Source: Bacillota bacterium (GTDB taxonomy: Bacteria; Bacillota; SHA-98; UBA4971). Taken from it: a stretch of 64,000 nucleotides of DNA. Numbering within the stretch: the first letter of the stretch is position 1; each line of letters begins with the position of its first letter. Under the pieces are notes generated by a model that did not search any database, had not been told where the DNA came from, and was given only the letters and a program-made list of their open reading frames with translations. The position numbers and the translations under genes were made by a program. This document shows positions 53,701 to 62,248 of the stretch, in pieces. The stretch is from assembly GCA_012516125.1 (NCBI GenBank), contig JAAYXB010000067.1, forward strand, positions 1 to 64,000. The letters run 5' to 3'.

Positions 53701-55992
53701 CGCGAGCACGAAGTCGTCGGGGCCGAGCGTCCCGTCGCCGTCAAGGTCCAGGAACACCCTGCCGAACACCGTCCCGTCGTCGCTGAACACGCCTTTCGAA
53801 ACGTGCATGGTAGCCTCGGCAAGCGGCGTCTTCACCGGGCCGAGGTCAGTGGATCCCATGGCGCAGGCAGCGTTCGTGACCTTGCCTGCCGCAGCATCGA
53901 ATCCGACGGCCGCCCTGAACCTGACGGTCGCGCTCTCCCTAGGGCCGAGGTCCCCGATGGCCCAGGTCGCCTCCCTGGGCGCGACCATGTCAGGCTCGCA
54001 CGGCACGCTCTGCACCTCCGAGGTCCCGTCGATGACGGCCACCCCGGGGGGCAGGAGGTCAACCACACGGACATCCCTTACGATGCCGTCTGTTAGGTTC
54101 TCCACGGTGATAGCGTAGCCCACGATGTCGCCCGTGGTGGAGGTGGAGGTGCTCACGGACTTCCTGACGACGAGCGCCCTGTTCGGGACGAGCGCGAAGT
54201 CCACGGTCCTGGTCTCGCCCGCGCCGAGGGTGATGTCGCCCGTCTCCTGCGCCACATAGTTCAAGGCGACGGCGCGCAGGCGCCACGTTCCGGAAGGGAC
54301 GTCCTTGAGCTCGTAGCGTCCGTCCGCGGACGTCCTCACTGTGCCGATGGTCGCGCCACCGGCGACGAGGGAAACCTCAGCGCCAGCCACCGCGCCCCCT
54401 GTGCGGGCGTCGGACACGCGGCCCGTTATCAGGGCGGTCCCGGACGTCGGGCGGAAGTGGACGACCACCGGCTTCTCCGTGGCCACGACCTCGCCTCGTT
54501 GGTTCGTAGCGGACGCCGTCACAATGTTGTCGCCGGGCGAGAGCGCAACGCCCCTGACCACCCAGTCGCCCGTCGCCGAGGCCTTGGTAGAGCCTGCCGG
54601 ACGGCCGTTCACGGCAAGCGACACCATTGCAAGCACCGGGCCGCGCCCGCGGAACTCCACGACGGGGGACTGCGTCGCTGCGTAGGACGGCGCGAGGATC
54701 ACCACGGCGGAGTTGTTGATCACGGTGACGGTGCACGAGGCCCTGTTCCCGGCGAGGTCCTCGGACAGCACCGTAAGCTCAGACTGGCCCGGCGGGACCC
54801 TCACGCGCACCGAGAACGTCCCGTCCGCGGCGGGGCGCGCCTGGGCGAGGACCACATCCCCGACGAAGACAGATACCAGGTCTTCGGGAGACGAGGTGGT
54901 CCCTGTGACCACAAGGTTCGTCTCGACCTGGGACCCGTCCTGGGGGGACGACACCTCGAGGACCGGCGCCGTCGAGTCTACCTGCACGGCGCCGCTTGCA
55001 AACTCGCGCGGCGCGCCGCTTCCCTCAACAACATAGAACGCGTAGCGGTACAGGCCGTCTTCGACGACTCCCCCGCCGGTCCTCGTGCCGTCCCAGGTCC
55101 CCCGCACCGTGCCGGGGTCCTGGACGGTGGTACAGAGGAACTCCTTCAGGACCACCAGGTCCTGGCCCCCGCCCTGCTCAATCCTGCCTACTATGGTGGC
55201 TTCCGGATCTGGGTCCCAGTTCACATCGCACGCGATGGTCGTGGTATCTTTTCTGCCGTCACCGTTGGGCGAGAACGGGTTCGGCACCGCCTTCGAAAGC
55301 ACCGCGCTCGAGTGGGGGGCGAACGACAGGGTGACGGTGCCGGAAAAGCTCCCGGCCGGATCCTCCCAGAGGACGTCGTACTTGAAGTCCAGGCAGATCG
55401 AGGCCGTCGTCGCAGCCGGAATCGTCATGACGGGCGCGGGGGTCGGAGAGAGGGGCGCCCACTCCCCTTCCTCCGTCCAGGATCGCCTCCAGCTCACCCT
55501 GGTGCTCGGGATGGTCCGCGGCTCGCCCGAAGGATTCACCTCGACCAGGTCCGAGCCGGATATCGACACCTCGACCGGGTTCTCCGATGGCGCGACCGTG
55601 GCCTGGAAGGCCATGGGAGCCACGTACGGCGAAAGCGACGGCTTCACCGCGCCGAAGTCGATGCTCGTGCACTCACTGGTGGAACCACTGACGGCGCCCG
55701 CTATCCCGGGACCCGCGCGAACGGCACCAACGCCGATCGGGACCGGCACGGCCGAGCGGCCGCCCGCCTCGGCCACGGGGGGCCGCAGCCCGGGCAGCGG
55801 CAATAACAAGGATAAGACTGGACCCAGCACCGGAGCGAGAGATGGAGACGGGCCCAACGCCCGCGCCACGGCCAGAACCGGAGCCAAAGCCGAAGCCGGA
55901 ACCGGAACCGGGGCAGGAGCCAAAGCCAGCCCGGAAAGCACTGTGACAACTACAACCAACCAGAAAGCTGTGGGACGCCTACCCACCGCCAA
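50779..55992 (-). CDS. Large envelope protein: Ig-like, carboxypeptidase-regulatory, DUF11 and SdrD-like domains plus C-terminal beta-barrel
   Basis: 1,737 aa. Signal region WLVVVVTVLSGLALAPAP followed by Pro/Ala repeats. A FlgD-like Ig domain with NPFSPNGDGRKDTT (about 240-330) is followed by Ig-like domains, a carboxypeptidase-regulatory domain (GTALITGRVSDARTGGAVAG, about 520-610), a DUF11 domain (VVRKSVSTSTSTTGDIVGYA, about 612-730), an SdrD-B-like domain (VFGRVFLDLDGDGTLGPDDF, about 735-800) and an NGNGNG repeat-encoded linker (about 830-905). The last 800 residues are alternating beta strands of barrel type (TQKLSVYGEVAGSS, FRSYAGVGTSSSGDGAAVSV, ending LRLGYSWVTGL). An outer-membrane barrel carrying periplasmic or surface Ig domains is the best reading; comparison with ushers is speculative. 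Confidence 0.8.
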   Translation of the reverse strand: MAVGRRPTAFWLVVVVTVLSGLALAPAPVPVPASALAPVLAVARALGPSPSLAPVLGPVLSLLLPLPGLRPPVAEAGGRSAVPVPIGVGAVRAGPGIAGAVSGSTSECTSIDFGAVKPSLSPYVAPMAFQATVAPSENPVEVSISGSDLVEVNPSGEPRTIPSTRVSWRRSWTEEGEWAPLSPTPAPVMTIPAATTASICLDFKYDVLWEDPAGSFSGTVTLSFAPHSSAVLSKAVPNPFSPNGDGRKDTTTIACDVNWDPDPEATIVGRIEQGGGQDLVVLKEFLCTTVQDPGTVRGTWDGTRTGGGVVEDGLYRYAFYVVEGSGAPREFASGAVQVDSTAPVLEVSSPQDGSQVETNLVVTGTTSSPEDLVSVFVGDVVLAQARPAADGTFSVRVRVPPGQSELTVLSEDLAGNRASCTVTVINNSAVVILAPSYAATQSPVVEFRGRGPVLAMVSLAVNGRPAGSTKASATGDWVVRGVALSPGDNIVTASATNQRGEVVATEKPVVVHFRPTSGTALITGRVSDARTGGAVAGAEVSLVAGGATIGTVRTSADGRYELKDVPSGTWRLRAVALNYVAQETGDITLGAGETRTVDFALVPNRALVVRKSVSTSTSTTGDIVGYAITVENLTDGIVRDVRVVDLLPPGVAVIDGTSEVQSVPCEPDMVAPREATWAIGDLGPRESATVRFRAAVGFDAAAGKVTNAACAMGSTDLGPVKTPLAEATMHVSKGVFSDDGTVFGRVFLDLDGDGTLGPDDFVLAGAAIVTEDGTEVATDACGLYSLKGVRPGLHTIVLREDSLPVNFECPRKARLVDVGLRALVRLDFPVVVANGYLNGNGNGYWNGYGNGNGNENPGGNGVPSGNGKVNGNGVLNGNGKSNGIGNGNSNGNSIANGIGNGKANGNGTRAAIAKTYGKEPLVLVALGEAVISSATFSGNVEEAQAVERDGARTLDGNLAFFLRGWIKGKYLLTAGFDLGRHFDGRGAYLNPDAYYPVYGDMTQVTRSLPYAGPLYVGIEWDGWKATWSTFRTDFMESDLASYVRTLPGGLVTYEGNHIKAAVFDSVTTQVAARDEFAADGTSGPFKLTHTRVIGETERVQVMTRSASGVEVASRVLRRDVDYDIDYTAGSILLAAPLPKEDGAGNLNFLVVSYEYEPVATDIASHVQGAAASAWVTPRLRLGAGIVKHAASPALLLLYNVHGEYLITQKLSVYGEVAGSSAGAAPAASAAAVDDRKGADEAAGAGNGRALSLRCSGEVGPVTVRARYRAIGPGFTSPTAQLKDDVSELTLKASADIAPGLRLSGEATEVRDNVSGSREGSPTSDRSWGVGASYVLHGLGSVEARVRGRAVVDETSGGEAVNRTESSWGLGLTRPLGDMEGIAVAGASIGVGYDSVRKEDAVEGKGSTDSSVYLRAGGRVLDSVDTSVTLRFGSWADLATGEAVARYSALQASAEGAVAEGLKLSVSYSTKLETRLPDETQARSGGASARIEWAASSSFRSYAGVGTSSSGDGAAVSVGASYKPADLFEAYLRYEKSLEKDKTLLSLGATGRPIQGLELSARYGREANGTASALSYEVGFAWRPLMGDRLVLFGGTVAKQAEGNRLPGNFTRTQTNHLGLSLAVDPLTDVSGRYAWKMVAQRNGLPEVSVETSLASVRITRKLGAEFDVAGEYTTYFTDVAERRRTEAAVEVGFLPRETLRLAVGYRWTRSDCGGLRGGAWGASHIYLRLGYSWVTGL

Positions 55993-56040
55993 GACCTCCC
56001 CTCGGCAGGCTCACTCTGGCCGCACACGGAAACCACGGAA

Positions 56041-56880
56041 CTACCTCAGGATAGCCTTGCGATCCGCGACGACGAGCGTCTTTTCGAGCCTTGCCGTCCT
56101 GCCTTCGAACGTAAAGGCAACCGTGGCGCGGTACTCCCCGTCGGGGATGTCCGCAGGCAGCACGGCCCGGTAGCGCCGCGCCCCGCCCGGGAGTATCGTG
56201 CCGGTGCCACCTTCGAGCAGAAGGTCCGCCACCACCTTGCCCGCCTTGAAGAGCCCCAGCCTGCCTATGGCGGTGAAGTGGACGTTTCCCTCGTTCGCGA
56301 AGACGGCCTCAAAGGTCCCGAGGACGCCCCCGGTGTCGCTCGCCGGGACGACCCTGACCTCTCGGATCTGCCCTGAGTAGGTCTCGGTCCTCGGGACCGT
56401 CAGAAACAGTAGCGAGCCGCACCGCACCACCATCCGGATCTGCCCGGTGGCGGTCGGGTCTGACGCGGCAAAGAATAAAATGCCGTACCTGCCCCCCGAG
56501 AGCGACTTCGGGGCGGCGAGGCTTACCTTCACCTTCTTCGCCTCACCCGGTCTCAAGGTGAGCTTCTTCGGGGAGATCGACGCTATCTCGCGAACTCCCC
56601 ACCTGTATCCTGACCCAGGGGAGACCTCCACGTTGTAGCCGGCCTCGTCCACCGCAAGGTCCACCACCTCGGGCACCACCTCGACGGCGACCGAGCCCGT
56701 GTTGCGCACCTCCATGTCAAATGAGGTCCGCTCGCCCGGCAGGATCGTCTTCCTTATCACCTGCGGCTCGGTCGCTATCTGGATGCCTCCCGCCGCAGCG
56801 GTTGCAGCAAGCGCAAGACACGCAAGCGCGATCAGCGCAACCGCCAGTGCGACCTGTAAAGCTCCGATGCATCGCCTCAT
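56041..56880 (-). CDS. Secreted PapD/DUF916-like protein, possible periplasmic chaperone
   Basis: 279 aa. Signal peptide (VALAVALIALACLALAATAA), then two Ig-like domains. The first has IATEPQVIRKTILPGERTSF, DMEVRNTGSVAVEVVPEVV, ISPKKLTLRPGEAKKVKVSL and SGGRYGILFFAAS, which is the pattern of PapD-like and DUF916 proteins. The second (FEAVFANEGNVHFTAIGRLG) resembles DUF3324-type domains. No C-terminal membrane anchor is visible, so it is likely soluble in the periplasm. It lies 106 bp after the secreted 527-aa protein gene and 48 bp before the large barrel gene, all on one strand, suggesting a secretion or assembly function for the secreted partner. Confidence 0.75.
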   Translation of the reverse strand: MRRCIGALQVALAVALIALACLALAATAAAGGIQIATEPQVIRKTILPGERTSFDMEVRNTGSVAVEVVPEVVDLAVDEAGYNVEVSPGSGYRWGVREIASISPKKLTLRPGEAKKVKVSLAAPKSLSGGRYGILFFAASDPTATGQIRMVVRCGSLLFLTVPRTETYSGQIREVRVVPASDTGGVLGTFEAVFANEGNVHFTAIGRLGLFKAGKVVADLLLEGGTGTILPGGARRYRAVLPADIPDGEYRATVAFTFEGRTARLEKTLVVADRKAILR

Positions 56881-56986
56881 CGAGTCCCCCTCCTCAAGGT
56901 TAGCCCTCCCAGCCCCCCGCCCGCGAGGCCCGGGCCCGGGGCGGCCGTCTGGCCGCCCCAGGCTGAATCTGACACTTATCAGGCCG

Positions 56987-58570
56987 TCAGGAAGCCGGAG
57001 TGTGGTTCAGCGTGATCACGAGGGCCTTCTCGCCCGCCGGAACTGCCCAGGTGGGCTTGTATGTCACAGTGTAAGTGAGTGTGCTCGCTCCTCCTTCGCT
57101 ATTGTATTTGAATACCCCGCGCCACTTCTCGCCGTCTTCGGCAGTCCCCACCTCGACATTCTGGCCGGGCTCAAATGTCCACCTAAGCATGGAGTCAGCT
57201 ATCCCGGAGGCAGTAAACCACACGTTGCGGTCGTGGTTCTGGTGGCAAGTAAGCGTGTTCTCGTAGGTAGCTTCCTCGTTCGGCTTGACCTCCACCGGGG
57301 TGAACTCGTCGGCCTCAGGCAGCGTGTAGCCATCCTGCGCCGGCCTTACGATCACGCTGCACTGCTCCTTCGGAATGCTATAGTACAACGCCAACGCACT
57401 GTCCGAGATTCCAGAATCGAAGCCGAACTTAAGGACTGAATTGCCAACGGGGTTATACTCGCCCGCCTGCACCATCCAGCGGTGTTTTGCTCCGGCAGTA
57501 GTCTCGCCGCGGAGGTCGATCTCCACCTTGTTGGGGAAGTTGTATCTCATGGCCATCGTAGGTTCAGCGCTGCCAGTATACACGTATACAACCCCTCCCG
57601 ACGGCACCATCGAGTGGCCGTCGTCGAAGCCGGTACCCGTCCACGCGTAGTGCTTCATGTAGCGCCTGATGTCCGGGCCGTTGGGGTCGCCCCCCGGCGT
57701 GATTCGCTCGACGAAGACTTGGTTGTAGGACGGAGCGTTCGTCTGGAAGTTCAAGATCCATGGATAGACCGCAGCTACCCAGTGGTCCTCCTCGGTGCCG
57801 CCCACCTCGAGAGCCGCATACTCGGACTGGTCGTTGGGTGGTTCCGTGGGGGATGTGCCCACTCCGAAGGCAAGATCAGCGTTGATCGCCGGTGCGACTG
57901 TGACCTTCACGTAGCCGTATGGCTCAGCCAGCGCAGACGTGGCGGTACCGCTCAGCGTCCAAGTCGTCTTCACCTTGCTCATGTAGTCGCCGGCAGCAAC
58001 CGACCATGGATTCGCCTCAGGATGCTCGTCAAGGGGGGGATTCGCCATATCGAACTTGACCTCGTTCGGGAACGTCCATTCCGATCCCTCCGTGGGGCCG
58101 AGCGGGTCTGACACCCAGTCCTCCGGTTCCGGGTGGAACGGGGTGCCAAGGTCGCTTCCCGTCCACTTGCTCTGCCACAGAAACTTGTGCAGAGCGTCAA
58201 GGCTAGGTACACCCTCCACCGGTTCATGCGATACAGTGCACCTCATCGCAGCATTGGACTGGAACCTGTAGGCCCAGAGATACCCATTGACGGAGGACGG
58301 TCCAGCTTGTTCCCCGCCAGTACGCGCATTTGGAGGCATGAGGGTGCCGAGGAACCAGGGGTTCCCGGGGTCGGGCGTCCCGGGGGCTGACGGGTCGGCG
58401 GGGTAGCTCGCAGTATAAGCCAGGTCGATGATGTCTTCGTTGATTGCCGGTACCACAGTCACCGTCACGTAGGTGCTGCTCGTGACAGGTGTCTCGCCCT
58501 CAGCAAGCGTCGGCACGCTCAGCCCCGCCACCAGGGCCATGACGGCCAGGATCATTATGACGCGCTTCAT
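56987..58570 (-). CDS. Secreted repeat protein, possible structural subunit
   Basis: 527 aa of unknown function. Signal peptide MILAVMALVAGLSVPTLA. At least two related units begin with STYVTVTVVPAINEDI (about 34) and GYVKVTVAPAINADL (about 219), each followed by a beta-rich region and a Trp-rich end (WSVAAGDYMSKVKTTWTL and WMVQAGEYNPVGNSVLKF). A third, shorter unit (CSVIVRPAQDGYTLPEADE) closes the protein. Paired YxxVxVxPAINxDL motifs suggest duplicated beta-sandwich domains, as in spore-coat U or pilin-like subunits. It is the first and probably most expressed gene of the three-gene envelope operon. Family not recognised. Confidence 0.7.
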   Translation of the reverse strand: MKRVIMILAVMALVAGLSVPTLAEGETPVTSSTYVTVTVVPAINEDIIDLAYTASYPADPSAPGTPDPGNPWFLGTLMPPNARTGGEQAGPSSVNGYLWAYRFQSNAAMRCTVSHEPVEGVPSLDALHKFLWQSKWTGSDLGTPFHPEPEDWVSDPLGPTEGSEWTFPNEVKFDMANPPLDEHPEANPWSVAAGDYMSKVKTTWTLSGTATSALAEPYGYVKVTVAPAINADLAFGVGTSPTEPPNDQSEYAALEVGGTEEDHWVAAVYPWILNFQTNAPSYNQVFVERITPGGDPNGPDIRRYMKHYAWTGTGFDDGHSMVPSGGVVYVYTGSAEPTMAMRYNFPNKVEIDLRGETTAGAKHRWMVQAGEYNPVGNSVLKFGFDSGISDSALALYYSIPKEQCSVIVRPAQDGYTLPEADEFTPVEVKPNEEATYENTLTCHQNHDRNVWFTASGIADSMLRWTFEPGQNVEVGTAEDGEKWRGVFKYNSEGGASTLTYTVTYKPTWAVPAGEKALVITLNHTPAS

Positions 58571-59699
58571 TCTCGTCTTCCCTCCAAGCTATTGACATGA
58601 TGTAAGCCCTGAGGGAGAATCCATGTAGGGGAGTCAGGCTACCCCTCTTTAGCCTGGCTCCCCGGCAGAACGGCCGGTTCTGCTATGTGGCCCGGCCCTC
58701 GGGCAAGGCGACGGGGGCCTCCGTCGCACCCTCTCCGCAAACCCCAGGCGCCGGGCCGCGCCTCTTCGGCGCCGGTTTCCCAGGCGCTGCCGGTGCCACC
58801 GTTACACGCATATCGAGAGCTTCCGTCCCTCCCTTCCTATTCAGAGCAAAGTCGTCCGGGAGCGTTGCGCTGTCGGCCTGTACCCGCCGACGCCCGTCAA
58901 GGCCCCAGTCGCCCGGCTGACCGTCTCGCCAGTTGCCGGACTGCCGGATGGACGGACACGGGGAGGCCACAGGGCAGGGCTGCGCGGGGCAAAGCCGCTC
59001 CTCGCAGTCCTGAGCCCGCACCCTCACAGCCGCAACACACCCGAGTCACGCCCACACCGCGAAAACCTGCCCCCGCTGTCTTGCGCGGGCCTGTCGGCGG
59101 GTGACAAGACCGCACGCGGATGGCCTCTTCATGCGGACAGCGGGGGTCCATTGGCTTGCAAACCAGAACGGGAGCTAGCATACACTGCCAGCACTTCAGG
59201 AGCGTCGGTGTTGTGTGGAACCAGGCAGGTGTTCAGCGGGCAACGTAGCATCGTCGTTCCTCGCACGGCAGCTGCATCTCCCGCCCCACCCTCCTGCCCT
59301 GCTCTCGCCCCGGCGGCGCGGTGGCACAGCTTCGTCTTCTCGCGCGACCACGTGCCATCTCACACGACCACGCAACGCGTACAACCCAAGCCGAGCCATC
59401 CGCGCCGTCGTCCATGCACGATCCGTGCCTTAGGCACGCATTCCCCCGAGAAGACCACGGATCCAGCTACGTATGGGTTTGCGTGAGTATGGGGCGCGGC
59501 GGCGCTGGCATCGCACAGACGAGAACGTCCACCTTGATGTACATTACTGTGCGCCGTGGGCGACTCGGCCCGGCCATGTCCTGCTCTCTGGCACCGTTGT
59601 CGAATGTGCACAGACAGAAACAAAGGACGGCAACCGTCCAAGGGGATACACCTGCCACGGGGTAGGGGGACGCCTGATGGTCTTCCGGAGGCGTTCTAC
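58571..59699. other. Upstream region of the envelope operon and 3' flank of recD2
   Basis: 1.1 kb without a convincing gene. Next to the operon start, two hairpins lie in what should be its 5' leader (58628-58683). The remainder is GC-rich with short open frames on both strands that lack ribosome binding sites. Confidence 0.45.
58628..58683 (-). promoter_or_regulatory. Tandem stable hairpins in the leader of the envelope operon
   Basis: GGGGAGTCAGGCTA (58628-58641) pairs with TAGCCTGGCTCCCC (58650-58663), 14 bp with one mismatch. Immediately adjacent, GCAGAAC-CGGCC-like loop-GTTCTGC occupies 58665-58683. They precede the first operon gene by about 60 bp. They could be a terminator/anti-terminator or an unrecognised leader RNA; I do not see a known riboswitch consensus. 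Confidence 0.5.
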
Positions 59700-62108
59700 C
59701 TACCGCCGCAGCCTCTCCGCAAGCCCGGAGTAGCGCCGGTCTTGGGTGCTATTCTTGACGGCGATGGCGAGGGCCTTGGGCGTGCCGACCAGCACCACGA
59801 GCCGCTTGGCCCGGGTGATGGCTGTGTAGAGGAGGTTTCGCTGGAGCATGATGAAGTGCTGGGTGGTGATTGGCATCACGATGACTGGGTACTCGCTGCC
59901 TTGGCTCTTGTGGACCGAGATGGCGTAGGAGAGCACAAGCTCGTCCAGCTCGTGCTGCTCGTAGGTGACGCGCCGCATGCCGTCGGGCTCCACGAACGCC
60001 ACCACAACCTCCTGGTCCTCCGTGTCCACCTTTACCACGCGGCCGATGTCCCCGTTGAACACCATCTTGTCGTAGTTGTTGCGGATCTGCATGACCTTGT
60101 CGCCCTCGCGGAGCACAAGCCCGCCCAGGCGCATCTCCTGCTTACCGGGGGCAGCGGGATTGAGCGCGTCGCGCAGGACGGCGTTGAGGTTTTCGACGCC
60201 GGTGACCGTGCGCCGCATCGGCGCCATGACCTGGATGTCGTCGATCGGGTCGCACTTCGCGTAGGCGGGCAGGCGCCGCACCACGAGGTCCTTCACGAGG
60301 GCGGTAACCTTCTCGGGGTCGTCCTCGGCGATGAAAAAGAAGTCGGCCTTCGCCCCCTCGGTGACGTTTCTGTTCAGGACGGGCATCTCACCTCTGTTGA
60401 CACGGTGGGCGTTGGTAACTATCATGCTCGTCCTGGCCTGCCTGAATATCTCTGTGAGCCGTACCACCTCGACCGCGCCCGAGGAAATGACGTCGCGCAG
60501 CACCGACCCCGGCCCCACCGACGGCAACTGGTCCGCGTCGCCCACCAGGACTAGCCTGGCGCCGGGGCGCACCGCCGCGAGAAAGTAGCTCATGAGCTGG
60601 ATGTCTATCATGGACGTCTCGTCCAGGATGATTACGTCAGCGTCGATGGGCGCCCCCTCGTTGTGCTCGAAGGACATCTGCCCCTGCCCAAAGCTCACAC
60701 CGAGAAGCCGGTGGATGGTCTTCGCCTCGCGCCCGGTGGTCTCCGCCAGCCTCTTCGCCGCCCGCCCCGTGGGTGCAGCGAGCGCGACGCGCAAGGCCCC
60801 GGCCTCGAAGATGCGGAGCATTGTCCGCACGGTGGTGGTCTTCCCTGTGCCCGGCCCGCCCGTCAGGACGAGCACGCCGCACCGGACGGCCTTCTCCACA
60901 GCCGCCCGCTGCTCCACGCTGAGCTGGACCCCGTCGCGTCGCCCCAGTTCGGCGAGGAGCCGGGCCACATCGACCGGGAGCGGCTTCGGCGGGCGGCCCG
61001 CCAGCGCGGCGAGCCTCTCGGCGACGCTCGTCTCGGCGCGGTAGAGGTAGGCGAGATAGACGGTCTTCTCGCCCTGCACCGTGTCGCGGATGATCGCGCC
61101 GCGCTCCTCGAGCACGGGCAGCGCTGCCGCTACCAGGTCCTGCCCCACCCCGAGGACCTTCGCAGCCTCGTCGATAAGCGCTTGCTCGGGGTAATACACG
61201 TGGCCGTCCGCGGTAAGCTCGTTCAGGACGTACACGATGCCTGCGCTAACCCGCTCCGCCGAGGTCGGCTCCACGCCAAGCTCAACCGCGATCTTGTCCG
61301 CAGTCTTGAAGCCGACCCCGTGGATCTCGTCGGCAAGACGATACGGGTTCTCGCGGACAGCCTGGATGGACGCGTCGCCGTAGCGGCGAAATATCTTGAT
61401 GGCGAGCGTGGGGCTCACTCCATGGCCCGCCAGAAACATCATGACCTTGCGGATCTCCTTCTGCTCCTGAAAGGCGCGGGCTATCGTGGCGGACTTGATC
61501 GGCCCCACGCCCTCGACCTCTGTAAGCCTCTCGGGATGATGCTCGATGACGTCGAGCGTGGCGAGGCCAAAGTGGGAAACGAGTTTCTTTGCGGTCACCG
61601 GCCCTATGCCTTTGATGAGGCCTGACCCGAGGTACTTCTCGATCCCCTTCTGCGTCGCAGGGACGACTGACTCATACTTCTCGACCTTGAACTGCCGCCC
61701 GTACTCGGGATGGTCCACCCACTCTCCCTCGAGAGCGAGCGTCTCGCCGACGCTGATGAACGGGAAGGTGCCCACCACGGTTACCGGAAGCGCTCGCCGC
61801 TGCCCGGTTCGCGCTCCCGGCGCGCTCCCTGCTGCGGGCGGGCGCCGCAGGTGTGCCGCACCTCCGCCAGCCCGCGCGTCCGTCCTGGTCCCCGAGCCTG
61901 CGCCATCCCAGGCATCCTGGGCACCCCGGGTATGCCGGGCACCTCCTTCGGCGGCCTTATCGGCCGCCCCACTGGCACCACCCTGCGCGTGTCCACTCCC
62001 GCCGGCCGGTCCGTCGTCCCAGTGGGTGCATGCAATCCTGGCCACAGTGTAGAAGTTGTCCTCGTTGCGGTATGTGATCCGCTCGACCGTCCCTTGAATC
62101 GAAGGCAT
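59700..62108 (-). CDS. recD2: RecD2-type ATP-dependent DNA helicase
   Basis: 802 aa superfamily 1B 5'-3' helicase of the RecD2/YrrC family, acting in DNA repair without RecBC. OB-like N-terminus (QGTVERITYRNEDNFYTVAR), helix-hairpin-helix repeats (SGLIKGIGPVTAKKLVSHFG, about 155; GVGPIKSATIARAF), Walker A LTGGPGTGKTTTVRTML (about 415), LDETSMIDIQLMSYFL, VLVGDADQLPSVGPGSVL, and the C-terminal YAISVHKSQGSEYPVIV with LYTAITRAKRLVVLVG. A Gly/Ala/Arg-rich insert splits the OB region at about 33-95, as in other genes here. GGAGGG lies before the ATG. Confidence 0.95.
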   Translation of the reverse strand: MPSIQGTVERITYRNEDNFYTVARIACTHWDDGPAGGSGHAQGGASGAADKAAEGGARHTRGAQDAWDGAGSGTRTDARAGGGAAHLRRPPAAGSAPGARTGQRRALPVTVVGTFPFISVGETLALEGEWVDHPEYGRQFKVEKYESVVPATQKGIEKYLGSGLIKGIGPVTAKKLVSHFGLATLDVIEHHPERLTEVEGVGPIKSATIARAFQEQKEIRKVMMFLAGHGVSPTLAIKIFRRYGDASIQAVRENPYRLADEIHGVGFKTADKIAVELGVEPTSAERVSAGIVYVLNELTADGHVYYPEQALIDEAAKVLGVGQDLVAAALPVLEERGAIIRDTVQGEKTVYLAYLYRAETSVAERLAALAGRPPKPLPVDVARLLAELGRRDGVQLSVEQRAAVEKAVRCGVLVLTGGPGTGKTTTVRTMLRIFEAGALRVALAAPTGRAAKRLAETTGREAKTIHRLLGVSFGQGQMSFEHNEGAPIDADVIILDETSMIDIQLMSYFLAAVRPGARLVLVGDADQLPSVGPGSVLRDVISSGAVEVVRLTEIFRQARTSMIVTNAHRVNRGEMPVLNRNVTEGAKADFFFIAEDDPEKVTALVKDLVVRRLPAYAKCDPIDDIQVMAPMRRTVTGVENLNAVLRDALNPAAPGKQEMRLGGLVLREGDKVMQIRNNYDKMVFNGDIGRVVKVDTEDQEVVVAFVEPDGMRRVTYEQHELDELVLSYAISVHKSQGSEYPVIVMPITTQHFIMLQRNLLYTAITRAKRLVVLVGTPKALAIAVKNSTQDRRYSGLAERLRR

Positions 62109-62248
62109 GTCTACCCTCCGCGCGAGGTCTTGGGTGCTTCCGCTTCCGCTTCCTCATTTTAACATGTGGTGCTCCCGGAGTAAACGCCTATCGGCGATGC
62201 TGTTGTCTCTTGCCTGTCATCGACCGACAGCGGCAGCCGGGATACTAA
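62109..62248. other. recD2 5' flank leading into the palindrome array
   Basis: 140 bp with no gene. The array described next begins at 62249, so recD2 promoter signals should be here, but none is obvious. Confidence 0.4.

Noticed and set aside
59556-60554. 332-codon plus-strand frame opposite the recD2 3' half
   Set aside because: Antisense shadow of well-conserved helicase motifs. The His/Val-rich translation has no domain.
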